Shown here piece after piece: positions 50,773 through 60,360 of a DNA stretch of 64,000 nt. The DNA is taken from the NCBI RefSeq assembly GCF_004135735.1, contig NZ_CP012670.1, positions 10,239,501 through 10,303,500 on the forward strand. The letters are read 5' to 3'. A model generated the notes under the pieces. The model ran no database searches. It had not been told where the DNA came from and worked only from the letters and a program-made list of their open reading frames with translations. This stretch comes from Sorangium cellulosum. Lineage in GTDB: Bacteria; Myxococcota_A; Polyangia; Polyangiales; Polyangiaceae. Every line of letters starts with the position of its first letter. Within the stretch, counting starts at the first letter, position 1. The translations under genes and the position numbers were made by a program.

Positions 50773-51464
50773 GCCCCTTCCCCGGGGTGCTGCGGCGCGC
50801 GGCCTTCGTGGGCGAGCCCGAGCGCGGCGTCGACGCCGGCGAGCGCGGCGCGCGCGCGGCCGCCGGGCACGGGGGGGGGCACGACGCGGAGGCGCCCCTC
50901 GGCGATCCACGAGAGCACGCGGACGAGCAGGGCGTGCTCGTGGTCGAGGATGCGCGCGGCGAGCGTGTCGGGGTCGTCGCCGTCGAGCACGGGGACGGCG
51001 GCCTGCGCGAGGATCGGCCCGGTGTCGGTGCCGGCGTCCACGAGGTGGACGGTGCAGCCGGTGATGCGCACGCCGTGCTCGAGCGCCTGCTTCTGGGCGT
51101 CCACGCCGGGGAAGGAGGGCAGGAGCGACGGGTGGATGTTGACGACCCGGTGCGGGAAGGCGTCGAGGAAGGTCCGCGAGAGCAGGCGCATGAAGCCGGC
51201 GAGGACGACCCAGGTCGCGCCCGCCTCGCGCAGGGCGGCCGCGATGGCGGCGTCGAAGCTGTCGCGATCGGCGAAGCCCTGGTGCGGGATGACGCGGGTC
51301 GGGATCCCGGCGCGCTCGGCGCGGGCGAGGCCCGCCACGCCGGGGCGGTTCGAGACGACGAGCCGGACGCGGGCGTCGAGGCGGCCTGCGGCGATCGCGT
51401 CGAGGATCGCCTGGAGGTTCGAGCCGCGGCCGGAGATCAGGACGCCGAGATCGAGGGTGGGCAT
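50769..51464 (-). CDS. purN: phosphoribosylglycinamide formyltransferase
   Basis: 231 residues. Glycinamide ribonucleotide transformylase, third step of de novo purine synthesis, using 10-formyl-tetrahydrofolate. Diagnostic motifs: GVLISGRGSNLQAI (phosphate binding), VVLAGFMRLLS, catalytic region VVNIHPSLLPSFPG with Asn and His, and HLVDAGTDTGPILAQ with the catalytic Asp. The C-terminus is about 20-30 residues longer than E. coli PurN. It heads a two-gene operon with the FAD oxidoreductase. purM lies 5 kb away in the same orientation, not in one operon. Confidence 0.95.
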   Translation of the reverse strand: MPTLDLGVLISGRGSNLQAILDAIAAGRLDARVRLVVSNRPGVAGLARAERAGIPTRVIPHQGFADRDSFDAAIAAALREAGATWVVLAGFMRLLSRTFLDAFPHRVVNIHPSLLPSFPGVDAQKQALEHGVRITGCTVHLVDAGTDTGPILAQAAVPVLDGDDPDTLAARILDHEHALLVRVLSWIAEGRLRVVPPPVPGGRARAALAGVDAALGLAHEGRAPQHPGEGA

Positions 51465-51623
51465 GGGGGGCAGATACTACGGCCGGGGCGGGCGCGGGAG
51501 AGATCCGGGGCGGGCGCGGACGGGCTGCCTGCTGCGCTGCGCTGCGTTGCGCTGAAGGCCGCGTGCTGCGCTGCGCTCCCGCCGGGCTGGGAGGAGGTCA
51601 AGCACGCCGGCGGGTGGGCCCTG

Positions 51624-52568
51624 TCAGCGGCCTTGCTTCAGGCGCGCGAGCTCGGCCTCGATCTGGGCCAGGCGACGTTCCAGCGCGCTCGCGCGCTCGG
51701 CCTCCTGCTGGGCGCGCTCGGCCTCCTGCTGGGCGCGCTCGGCCTCCTGCTGGGCGCGCTCGGCCTCCTGCTGGGCGCGCTCGGCCTCCTGCTGGGCGCG
51801 CTCGGCCTCGAGGGCGAGCATCCGCTCGAGCTCGGCGGCGCGCTCGGCTTCGGCGTCCGCGCGGCGCTCGGCCTCCTCCTTGTGCGCGACGACCTCGTTC
51901 ACCGACGATTCGAGCTGGGCGATCATCTCCCCGGCATCGGGCAGCGCCGCCGTCCCGGCGAAGGCGCGGAGCTTGTCGCCCTCCACGGTCAGCTCCAGGC
52001 CGAGCACGTGGGAGGGGTAGCGCCCGCGCTGCGGCAAGATCGGTTGATACTGCCGTGCTCCCTCGGGCAACCGGTATCCGTGCAGCCGCAACCGGGCGCG
52101 ATCGAAGACGAAGTATTCCAGGATCCCCAGCCGGGCATAGCGCTCGACCCGCTCGACGTGATCCTTGTGCGCATCGCCCGCAACATGCACCTCGATCACG
52201 AGGTCGAGCCCCTTGCCCTCGCGCTGAACAACCCATCTGCTGCGCTCGTGCGGCTCCACGTCCATGACGGCCAGCACGTCGGGCGCGATGACGCGCTCGC
52301 CCGGGTAATACACGGGAAGCTCGGAGGAAATGTACACCTTCCGTCCCGTGCGCTGGAAGAACGCGGAGAGCGCCTGCACGGGGCTCTCCTTCGCCTTGCG
52401 GTGCACATCGCCCTCCGGCGGCCAGAGCTCGATCGGCAGCTCGGAGGGGAGCATGTCCACCACGCGCGCCTGCTCCTCGGGGGTCATGCGGCGCCACTGA
52501 TCGACGCTGGGCGCGCGAGGATCCGCGGGATCGACATGGTACGGGAGCGAGCTGAACGCCTGGGTCAT
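51624..52568 (-). CDS. Uma2-like (DUF820) nuclease-fold protein with heptad coiled coil
   Basis: 314 residues. The DUF820/Uma2 restriction-endonuclease-like fold is seen in YISSELPVYYPGERVIAPDV, LDLVIEVHVAGDAHKDHVER and RYARLGILEYFVFDRARLRL; the usual active-site Asp and Glu are present, while the common SPST segment is HVAGD. After about residue 220 comes a coiled coil with five exact AQQEAER heptads encoded by perfect 21-bp repeats (51691-51808). Uma2 proteins are abundant in cyanobacteria and myxobacteria; their role is unproved. Start at ATG 52568 has no clear ribosome site. Confidence 0.82.
   Translation of the reverse strand: MTQAFSSLPYHVDPADPRAPSVDQWRRMTPEEQARVVDMLPSELPIELWPPEGDVHRKAKESPVQALSAFFQRTGRKVYISSELPVYYPGERVIAPDVLAVMDVEPHERSRWVVQREGKGLDLVIEVHVAGDAHKDHVERVERYARLGILEYFVFDRARLRLHGYRLPEGARQYQPILPQRGRYPSHVLGLELTVEGDKLRAFAGTAALPDAGEMIAQLESSVNEVVAHKEEAERRADAEAERAAELERMLALEAERAQQEAERAQQEAERAQQEAERAQQEAERAQQEAERASALERRLAQIEAELARLKQGR
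51691..51808. repeat. 21-bp tandem repeat (5.6 copies) in Uma2 gene
   Basis: Exact head-to-tail copies of GCGCGCTCGGCCTCCTGCTG plus G, in frame, encoding the AQQEAER heptads on the minus strand. Confidence 0.95.
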
Positions 52569-53004
52569 GGCCACAGTGTACTCGGCCCGAGCGGTCCCCG
52601 CGAGGCCCGCTGACCCCTTCTTTCTGGGACGACGCTGCGCTCGAGGCGCCGGGTTTCTCGAGGCAAAACGGTCTGCGACATACGTGAGAAGAGGTCTGAT
52701 CGTTCGCAAAGATCAGCCGCTGTGCTCACCCACCCTCTTCTGCCCACCGGGCCCCCTTCGCGCGTGGGGCGCACGGCCGCGGTTGCGGCAGCCGACCGTG
52801 GTTGCGGCACCGGGCCCCCTCGCGCGTGGGGCGCACGGAATGGCGTGCCCGCCCCCTCTCCCCCGTGATCACCGTGCCCCTTCGCGCGTGGGGCGCTCCC
52901 GCTCCCCGCGCACGGGCCCCCTCCGGCCGGGGCCCTCGGGGCGTCCCCCCACGCCGCGGGTAGTACCCATACCGCCCCGCTCAGGGTAGGGTGGCGCCGC
53001 CACG
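52569..53004. other. 436-base divergent region with three spaced 20-bp repeats
   Basis: Separates the Uma2 gene from the Ser/Thr kinase gene. CCCCTTCGCGCGTGGGGCGC occurs at 52753-52772 and 52877-52896, and once with a single change at 52815-52834, at exactly 62-base spacing. Between the first two lie two copies of a GTTGCGGCA element. No gene is supported. Confidence 0.7.
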
Positions 53005-56000
53005 ATGTCCGACCGTCCGCCCGAGCCGCCCCTGACCGCCGAAGCGGCCGCCAAGCGCCGGGCGGCGTCGTACATCGGGCGGGTCATCTCGAGGCGCTAC
53101 CGCATCGACGAGGTCGTCGCCATGGGCGGCATGGGCGCGGTCTACCGCGGCGAGCACGTGCACATGCACAAGCGCGTCGCGATCAAGATCCTGCACCCCG
53201 ACACCGAGCGGCTCCCCGAGCTCGTGCAGCGCTTCGAGCGCGAGGCGATCGCCGGCGCGCACATCCAGCACCGGAACGTCGCGACCGCGACCGACTTCGG
53301 CGAGGACGAGGACGGCTCGTTCTTCCTGGTCCTCGAGTACGTCCGCGGGACGACGCTCCACGAGATCATCCGGCGCGGCCCGGTGCCCGCCGCGCGCGCG
53401 GCCCACATCGCGCGGCAGCTCGCGGCCGCGCTCGACGCGACCCACGCGATGGACATCGTCCACCGCGACCTGAAGCCGCGCAACGTGATGGTGGTCGAGT
53501 CGCACGGCGACCTCGTGAAGCTCATCGACTTCGGCCTCGCGAAGGTGAGCGTCGACCAGCTGCGCCGATCCGTCGCCACGCCTGACGCCGAGCAGACCGG
53601 GCCGGCGTCGCTCCCGGCCCGCCTCACCACCGCCGGGGTGATCTTCGGGACCATCGCGTACCTCGCCCCCGAGTCGGCGCTCGGGATGGATTTCGTCGAT
53701 CAGCGCGCGGACCTCTACGCGCTCGGCCTGATCTTCTACGAGATGCTGGCCGGCAAGCACCCGTTCCAGGCGACGGATCCGGTCGCGCTCTTCAACCAGC
53801 AGCGCAGCGCGCCCGTGCCGGCGATCGCGGAGCACGCTCCGGGCGCCGTGGTCCCGCCGGCCATCGAGGCGGTCGTGCGGCGGCTGCTCGAGAAGCAGCC
53901 GCGCGCCCGCTACGAGAGCGCGGCGGAGCTGATCGCGGCGCTCGACGCGGCGTGCGCCGCGTCGGGGATCGTGACGCAGGAGCCGAGGGCGGAGATGTCG
54001 TCGCGAGCGGAGATGTCGTCGCGAGCGGAGATGGCGTCGGTGCCCGCGCTGGCGGATCCGGCGCGCCCGCCGAGCGGCCGGCCGCCGCCGCTGCCGAGCG
54101 CGCCCGCGCGCGCGGGGGGGCCCGGGGCAGCGCCGGGCGAGCCGGGGGCGGCCACGGGCAGCTCGTCGGCGATCCTTCTCGGCGAATCGTGCCTGGTCTC
54201 GCTGAACGAGGTCGATGAGATCGCGGACGCGCGGGGCGCGGTCGCGGGGCCGGCGACCGGCGAGCCCGCGGACGGCGGCGCGAGCGGGCAGGAGCCGGCG
54301 CGCGCGGCGAGCGAGGGCGCGGGGAGCGAATCGAGCGAGGTCCCGGGGAACAGCGTGGACAGCGCGCGGCGGGCGGCGCCCACGGAGACCGACGGGGACG
54401 AGGACGATGAGGAGGGCGCGGACAGCCACTCGCGGCCGACGCCGGTGCGCAACACGCCGACCCTCGTCGCCGAGCTGACGCGCGATTCCCGCCCGACCAC
54501 GGTGGGCGGTGCGGCGCTCTTCGCCCAGGTCGCCTTTGCGCGGGAGGCCGCCGGTGAGGTCTCTGCCGAAGCCGCTGGCTCCCCGCCGCGGGCGTCCTCG
54601 CCGCCGTCGGAGGAGCCCGCGTCGAGGAAGTCTGCCTCGCCGGCGCCGGCGTCGACCGAGCGGAGCCCGGACGAGCCGGCGCCGAAGGACCGGGCCTCGA
54701 CGGAGTCCGAGTCGAGGGAGCGACCCTCGAGCGAGCCGGCGTCGGAGGAGCGAGCCTCGACCGAGCCGGCGTCGAAGGAGCGAGCCTCGACCGAGCCGGC
54801 GTCGAAGGAGCGAGCCTCGACCGAGCCGGCGTCGAAGGAGCCCGCGTCGACGGAGCGGGCCTCGACAGAGCGAGCCTCGCAGGGATCCGCAGCGGAAGCG
54901 CCTGTCTCGACGCCCACGGCGCTCGCCGTCACCACGCCCCCGCAGCCGGAGGAGCCCTCGCGATCGACGGGAGAGTCCGCGCGGTCCACGGAGGTGCCCT
55001 CGTCCAGCGCGCCATCGCTGCCGTCCGCGGACGCGCCAGCCTCCGCCCAGGCGCCGTCGTCAGCGCCGCCGCCGGAGCGGCCACCGCTGCCGCAGGAGCC
55101 ACCGCTCGCGGCGTCGCTCGAGGAGCCACCCGAGGAGGAGGACAGCGCGCCTGCGTCGGCGCCGAGCTCCGAGCCTCTGAGCGGCTCACGGCCCGCGTTC
55201 GCCCCGACGCTGCTGCGGGAGCTGGAGGCGGCCGAGGCAGAGCGCGCCGCCCGGGAGCGTGAGGAAGAAAAGGCCAGGCAAAAGCAGGCGGCCAGGGAAG
55301 CGCGAGCGTCGCGACGGCGCCACGCCGACCTGAGCGCTCGCCTGAGCGGGGTCGTTCCGTTCCTGGGCCTCGGCCTGATCGCGGCGGGCGTGATCGCAGC
55401 GCTCGCCAGCGGCGGGCGAGCCCCGGCGGAGGTTGACCCCCAGCACGGCCCGGCGCGGCCGCCCGCGAGCGCGCTCGCTGCGTCGGGGCTTGCGTCGGTC
55501 GACCCGGCCGCGGCCGTGGAGACCCCCGCGTCCGCGGCCCCGGCGCCCGAGTCCGCCGCCGCTCCGCCCGACGCGGCCGCCACCGCCGCGCCCGAGGTGC
55601 CGGCCGAGCCACCGCCCGACGAGGCGACCCGGAAGGCGCTGCTCGACGCGGTCAGGGCGCGCCAGTGGGTGAAGGCCGCCGAGGCGATCCACCTGCTCGG
55701 CGAGCGCGATCCGACGGCGCTCCGCGAGCGCCCGCTCGCGATCGCGGTGCGCAACGTGGCCATCGCCATCGCGAGGACGGGCGAGGAGCACGCCGACAGG
55801 GTCTTCGACGCGCTCGCGCGCCGCTTCGGCGCGGCGGGCATCGACGTCCTCTACGAGCTGGTCGAGACCCGCGGCCGCTCCACGCCCGCCACGCGCGCCG
55901 CCAAGCTGCTCCGTGACCCGGAGGTCGCGGCGCGCGGAACCCCCGCGGTCCGGATCTCGTTCGAGCTGCGCGACGCCACCTGCGGCGAGAAGCTCCCGTT

Positions 56001-56136
56001 CCTCGAGCGCGCCGTCTCCGAGGGCGACGCGCGCACCCTGGTGGTGCTCGAGACGGCGGTGAGGCCCTGTTACAAGAAGAACCGGGCGATCGACGAGGCG
56101 ATCAAGGAGCTGAGGGCCCGGCTCCAGGGCGGGTGA
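53005..56136 (+). CDS. membrane-bound PknB-type Ser/Thr protein kinase
   Basis: 1043 residues. The kinase domain (about 32-315) is complete: glycine loop VVAMGGMGAVYRG, VAIKIL, HRDLKPRN (Asp155), DFGLA (Asp175), GTIAYLAPES and DLYALGLIFYEMLAGKHPF. A 450-residue Ala/Pro/Ser/Glu linker follows, with repeats such as ERASTEPASK (three exact 30-bp copies, 54751-54840), then an Arg/Glu/Lys coiled coil, one transmembrane helix (VVPFLGLGLIAAGVIAALAS, about 780-803) and an extracytoplasmic helical domain (RARQWVKAAEAIHLLGERDP to the end) with a probable Cys pair. The Ser/Thr-rich linker may be autophosphorylated. No phosphatase or FHA gene is adjacent. Confidence 0.92.
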   Translation: MSDRPPEPPLTAEAAAKRRAASYIGRVISRRYRIDEVVAMGGMGAVYRGEHVHMHKRVAIKILHPDTERLPELVQRFEREAIAGAHIQHRNVATATDFGEDEDGSFFLVLEYVRGTTLHEIIRRGPVPAARAAHIARQLAAALDATHAMDIVHRDLKPRNVMVVESHGDLVKLIDFGLAKVSVDQLRRSVATPDAEQTGPASLPARLTTAGVIFGTIAYLAPESALGMDFVDQRADLYALGLIFYEMLAGKHPFQATDPVALFNQQRSAPVPAIAEHAPGAVVPPAIEAVVRRLLEKQPRARYESAAELIAALDAACAASGIVTQEPRAEMSSRAEMSSRAEMASVPALADPARPPSGRPPPLPSAPARAGGPGAAPGEPGAATGSSSAILLGESCLVSLNEVDEIADARGAVAGPATGEPADGGASGQEPARAASEGAGSESSEVPGNSVDSARRAAPTETDGDEDDEEGADSHSRPTPVRNTPTLVAELTRDSRPTTVGGAALFAQVAFAREAAGEVSAEAAGSPPRASSPPSEEPASRKSASPAPASTERSPDEPAPKDRASTESESRERPSSEPASEERASTEPASKERASTEPASKERASTEPASKEPASTERASTERASQGSAAEAPVSTPTALAVTTPPQPEEPSRSTGESARSTEVPSSSAPSLPSADAPASAQAPSSAPPPERPPLPQEPPLAASLEEPPEEEDSAPASAPSSEPLSGSRPAFAPTLLRELEAAEAERAAREREEEKARQKQAAREARASRRRHADLSARLSGVVPFLGLGLIAAGVIAALASGGRAPAEVDPQHGPARPPASALAASGLASVDPAAAVETPASAAPAPESAAAPPDAAATAAPEVPAEPPPDEATRKALLDAVRARQWVKAAEAIHLLGERDPTALRERPLAIAVRNVAIAIARTGEEHADRVFDALARRFGAAGIDVLYELVETRGRSTPATRAAKLLRDPEVAARGTPAVRISFELRDATCGEKLPFLERAVSEGDARTLVVLETAVRPCYKKNRAIDEAIKELRARLQGG
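54751..54840. repeat. 30-bp tandem repeat in kinase linker
   Basis: Three identical 30-bp units (CGAGCCTCGACCGAGCCGGC followed by GTCGAAGGAG), preceded by a degenerate copy. In frame; each encodes ten residues of the kinase linker. Confidence 0.95.
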
Positions 56137-56144
56137 CCGCCCCT

Positions 56145-57200
56145 CTAGAACCGCACGCGCTCCTCGAACGGCACGTCGCCGACCGAGATCACCTCGCCGA
56201 GCACCCACGCCCGCTCCCCGCTCCCGGCGAGCGCCTCGATGGCCCGGTCCGCCGCGCCCTTCTCCACGACGGCGACGAGCCCGACCCCGAGGTTGAACGT
56301 GCGCCGCATCTCGGCCTCGTCCACCGGCCCTCCGCGCTGGAGCACCTGGAAGATCGCGGGCCGCTCGTAGGCGCCGAGATCGAGCCGCGCGCCCAGCCCG
56401 TCCGGCAGCGCGCGCGGGAGGTTCCCCGGCAGCCCGCCGCCCGTGATGTGCGACAGCCCCCGGACCGCCTCCCCGCACGCGGCGAGCAGCGTCGTGATGG
56501 CGCGCGCGTAGATCCGGGTCGGCGTGAGCAGCGCCTCGCCCACGGTCCGGCCGAGCTCGTCGAGCCGGTCGCCCATCCGGAGCCCCAACTCCTTCTCGAG
56601 CACCCGCCGCGCGAGCGAGTAGCCGTTCGAGTGCAGCCCGCTCGACGCCACGCCGATCACCGCGTCGCCGGGCGAGGTGCGCTTGCCGTCGAGGATGCGC
56701 GAGCGCTCGACGACGCCCACGGCGAAGCCGGCGAGGTCGTACTCGCCGTCGGCGTACATGCCGGGCAGCTCGGCCGTCTCGCCGCCGAGGAGCGCGCAGC
56801 CGGCCTGCTTGCACCCCTCGGCGATCCCGCGGACCACCGCCTCGCCCACGTCGACGTCGAGCTTGCCCGTCGCGAAGTAGTCGAGGAAGAAGAGCGGCCG
56901 CGCGCCGACCGTCAGCACGTCGTTCACGCACATGGCGACGAGGTCGATGCCGACCGTGTCGTGCACGCCGGTGGCGAACGCGACCTTCAGCTTGGTGCCC
57001 ACGCCGTCGGTGCCGCTGACGAGCACCGGCTCGGACAGCCCGCCCGGCAGCGCGCACAGCCCGGCGAACCCGCCCACGTCGGCCAGCACCTCGGGGGTGC
57101 GCGTCGGCTTCGCGAGCCGCTTGATGCGCTCGACGAGCGCGTCCCCTGCATCGATATCGACCCCCGCTTCCCGGTACGTGACGCTCATGGCACGCGCCAT
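56145..57200 (-). CDS. purM: phosphoribosylformylglycinamidine cyclo-ligase
   Basis: 351 residues. AIR synthetase, fifth step of de novo purine synthesis, ATP-dependent ring closure. Family motifs: MSVTYREAGVDIDAGDALVE, SGTDGVGTKLKVAFATG, DLVAMCVNDVLTVGARPLFF, LDYFATGKLD, LLGGETAELPGMY, GVASSGLHSNGYSLAR and HITGGGLPGNLPRALP. The upstream ATG at 57200 (MARAMSVTY) has GAGG at good spacing; ATG 57188 is the homologous start in many species. Its 3' end lies 8 bases from the convergent kinase gene. Confidence 0.96.
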   Translation of the reverse strand: MARAMSVTYREAGVDIDAGDALVERIKRLAKPTRTPEVLADVGGFAGLCALPGGLSEPVLVSGTDGVGTKLKVAFATGVHDTVGIDLVAMCVNDVLTVGARPLFFLDYFATGKLDVDVGEAVVRGIAEGCKQAGCALLGGETAELPGMYADGEYDLAGFAVGVVERSRILDGKRTSPGDAVIGVASSGLHSNGYSLARRVLEKELGLRMGDRLDELGRTVGEALLTPTRIYARAITTLLAACGEAVRGLSHITGGGLPGNLPRALPDGLGARLDLGAYERPAIFQVLQRGGPVDEAEMRRTFNLGVGLVAVVEKGAADRAIEALAGSGERAWVLGEVISVGDVPFEERVRF

Positions 57201-57496
57201 CCCATACCTCGGCGGCAAAGGGAAGCGGGAGGGAGGCGGGCTCGCTCCCGGCGAGGCCCCGGGGGGCCGCCGTCCGGACCGGCTCGCTCCCGGGGGGCTC
57301 GGCGGTCGCCGGGGAGGCCGGCGAGCGCGGCGCGGCGCGGCGAGGACGCTGGGCTGCCTGGCGCCGGGGCGGAGCGTGCGCGTGCGGCGGCGATGCTGTC
57401 CGGGTCGGCGCATCGGCGGTAGGGGCGGCCAGAGCGGTTGTGCGCGCCCGCCTGGCGACTGACGGGCGAGTCTGGGCGGGATATACTCGGTGCGAC
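57201..57496. other. intergenic region
   Basis: About 300 bases between divergent purM and the DUF262 gene. GATATACTCGGTGCGACATG directly before the DUF262 start may contain a -10-like TATACT (57482-57487). Nothing else is recognised. Confidence 0.45.
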
Positions 57497-59153
57497 ATGG
57501 CCACGCGCCGCTCCGCCCAGCCGCCGCCGCAGCCGGATCGCCGTCCTGAGGCCAGGGCTTTTCAGATTGACGAGCTTCTCCCCAGGGTTCGAGAAGGGAA
57601 GATTCGCATCCCTCCTTATCCAGCGCGGGTTGAGGTGGGGAGACTCGGACCGCCTTGATTTGTTTGATGGCATCTACCGGGGTTATCCCGTCGGAACGCT
57701 GCTCTTCTGGCAGCGTGAAGCGCCTGCAGCGCGGCTCTCGCTGGGCAAGCTGAGCCTCGATGCTCCCGCGCGCTCCGATGCTCTGTGGGTCGTCGACGGG
57801 CAACAGCGCGTCACGACGCTCGCCGAGACCCTGCTCGGGCACCCCGCGTCCGGCGCGCGCGCCATCCATTTCGATCTCGGAGGCGTGAAGTTCGTCTACA
57901 CGAAGGTCCTTGGAGAGGCCGATGCGAAGGGGCGCGAAGAGACCGAGGCGGAGAGGACCTCCCCCAGGCTGCCGCTGGCCGTCGTGCTCGACTCCGCGCA
58001 GCTCCTCGAGTGGTTGTTCGCTCATCCCGCGCTCGACCCGGCGCAGCGCGCCCTCGTGCTCGACGTCGGCAAGCGGATCCGGGAATATCAGATGCCCTGT
58101 TACATCGTCGAGACGAGGGACGAGCAGGTGCTGAGGACCATATTCCACCGCACGAACCGTTCGGGTCGCCCGCTCGAGGCGCACGAGGTCTTCGACGCGC
58201 TCTTCGGGGCGCTCAGCCAGCCTCAGCCTCCTGACCTGCGCCATGTCGCGCAAAGGGCCTCCGAGATGGGATTCGGTCCGCTGCCAGAAGGCGACGTGCT
58301 CAACGCCCTGCTGGCGGTGAAGGGGCTCCCGCTCGATCGCGACTTCACCGACGCGCTGGATCGCGACGAGGTGCCCGGGGCTCTCCGGGCCACCGAGGCC
58401 GCCCTGCGGGAGACGATCGTCTTTCTCCGTCGTGACGCCGGCTTCGCGCACGTGGAGCTCTTGCCCTACACCTTGCCCGTCGTGGTGCTGTCGAAGTTTT
58501 TTCACGAGTTCCCGGCGCCTCGTGATCGCAGCCGGTTGCTGCTGCGTCGCTGGTTATGGCGGGGGGCGCTCGGCGCCCGCCTGACCGGAGCCACCGTGGG
58601 GATGAGGCAGCACCTCGCCTGCATCCGGAAGGACGATGAGGAGGGCTCGGTCCAGCGGCTGCTGGCGCTCGCAGGGACGGCGCCGGCCGAGGACGTCACG
58701 CTCCTCCACAGCTTTCACTTCGCCAGGGCGCGCAGCAAGCTCCAGTGTTGCGCCCTGGCGTCGCTGGGGCCTCGGGATCTGGTGACCGGGGAGCTGCTCG
58801 ATCTGCCGGCGCTCCTGTCCGCGCCCGGTGAGGAGAAGGTACCCACCGTGCTACGCGGCAAGCTCGCCGAGGATGACCGCGCCTCAGGCCTGGCGAACCG
58901 CGTCCTGCACCCGCGGCTCCCGACGCGAGGCCTGATCCAGGCCATCACGGCGACGAGCGATGCTCGGACGCTCGCCTCGCATGCCATCTCGACCGAGGCG
59001 CAGGCGGCCTTGCGTGATGGCGACGCCGCGCGGTTCCTCGCGCTGCGGGAGGCAGCGTTGCAGAAGACGGTCGAGCGCTACTTCCAGCGGCAGGGCGAGT
59101 GGAGCGCCGATGACAGCCCGTCCCTGGCTTCCATGATCGTGAGCGAGGATTGA
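57497..59153 (+). pseudogene. DUF262 (GmrSD N-terminal-like) protein, single frameshift
   Basis: ATG at 57497 opens MATRRSAQPPPQPDRRPEAR and then FQIDELLPRVREGKIRIPPY, the true DUF262 N-terminus, but this frame ends at 57658. From about 57629 the gene continues in another frame as QRGLRWGDSDRLDLFDGIYR and GYPVGTLLFWQRE, then VVDGQQRVTTLAETLLGH (the DGQQR nucleotide-binding motif) and FHRTNRSGRPLEAHEVFDAL. Removing one C in TATCCAGC restores IPPYQRG. Total about 551 residues. DUF262 proteins act in modified-phage-DNA restriction (GmrS/BrxU) and in other NTP-dependent defence proteins; the C-terminal DUF1524 nuclease is not seen here. Next gene starts 3 bases after its stop. Confidence 0.75.
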
Positions 59154-59156
59154 GGC

Positions 59157-60360
59157 ATGCTGCTGCGTGTTCTGCTTCGCGAGGTGCCGGTGGGCGTGAT
59201 CGAGCGGTACCGCGACGGGCGTATCGCGTTCCGCCTCGATGAGGGCTACATGGCGCTCCCCGACCGTCCCGTGCTCGGTCGGTGGTCCGAGGATCACCTG
59301 GTCCCCCCTCTGGAGTACACTGGACAGAGCGGCCGGTTACCTCCGTTCTTCCAGAACTACCTGCCGGAGGAGGAGAGCGCGCTTCGCGTGCTGCTGGCTC
59401 GCAAGGCCGGCGTGAAGGAGCAGCAGGAGCTGCCACTCCTGGCCGCGCTCGGCGGCGATTTCCCGGCGCCATCGTCGTCCGGGCCGAAGACTCGGCGGCG
59501 CCAGGCGCCGAGCTCGACGAGCTTGCCCCCTCGTGTTCCCCGGGGAGGACGCGCTGCGCTTCTCTCTGGCCGGGATGCAGCTCAAGTTCTCGGTGCTTCA
59601 GCAGGGGAGTCGCTTCACCCTCCCCGTCACGGGCCAGGGCGGACGCTGGATCGTCAAGCTGCCGGATACGCGGTATTCTCGCGTTCCAGAAAACGAGTAC
59701 TCAATGCTCGCGTGGGCACAGGAGATCGGTATCCGGGTGCCGGAGTTCAGTCTCGTACAGGTCACGGACGTCCAGGGATTGCCGGATGAGCTGCGCTTCG
59801 ACGAGACGCTGGCGCTCGCGATCCGGCGATTCGATCGGGATGAACAGGGAGCCCGCATTCATCAAGAGGACTTCGCCCAGGTCCTGAACGTGCGTCCGCG
59901 GGACAAGTACAGGGGCCACAACTATGCGACGATCGCGAACATCGTGCGAACCGTGTGCGGCGAGCCCGATTACGAGGAGCTGGTACGCCGCCTCGTGTTC
60001 GTCGTGCTGAGCGGCAACGCCGACGCTCACCTGAAGAACTGGTCGCTGGTTCATCCCGACGGCCGCCGTGCGCGCCTCTCCCCCGCCTATGATCTCGTCT
60101 CCACGCTGGCCTATGGGCCGGCCCTCGACCAGCGTCTCGCCTTGCGCCTCTCCGGCGAGAAGGACTGCTCCAGCGTTGCCCGATCCCACTTCGAGACGCT
60201 GGCCGAAAAGATCGACGCGTCGCCGGAGCGCACGGGCGCGCTCGTGACCGAGACGGCGTTGCGCGCGCGAGAGGCCTGGGCCAGGCTGCGCGGATCGTTG
60301 CCCATCGCTCCTGGCGCACGCGAGGTGCTGGAGAAGCACCTGACGATGTGCTCGGTCTGA
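59157..60360 (+). pseudogene. HipA-like Ser/Thr kinase, two apparent frameshifts
   Basis: The N-terminal part (MLLRVLLREVPVGVIERYRD, FFQNYLPEEESALRVLLARK) is the HipA N1/coupling domain. At about 59463 the reading must shift to give GGDF-PGAIVVRAEDS, and at about 59535 again to give FPGEDALRFSLAGMQLKFSV. The kinase core is then complete: IVKLPDTRYSRVPENEYSML, ALAIRRFDRDEQG, VFVVLSGNADAHLKNWS (catalytic Asp and Asn) and LSPAYDLVST (metal Asp). Corrected length is about 400 residues, normal for HipA. HipA toxins phosphorylate a tRNA synthetase or another target. No HipB-like antitoxin precedes it; a DUF262 gene does. Both shifts lie in C/G runs. Confidence 0.75.
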
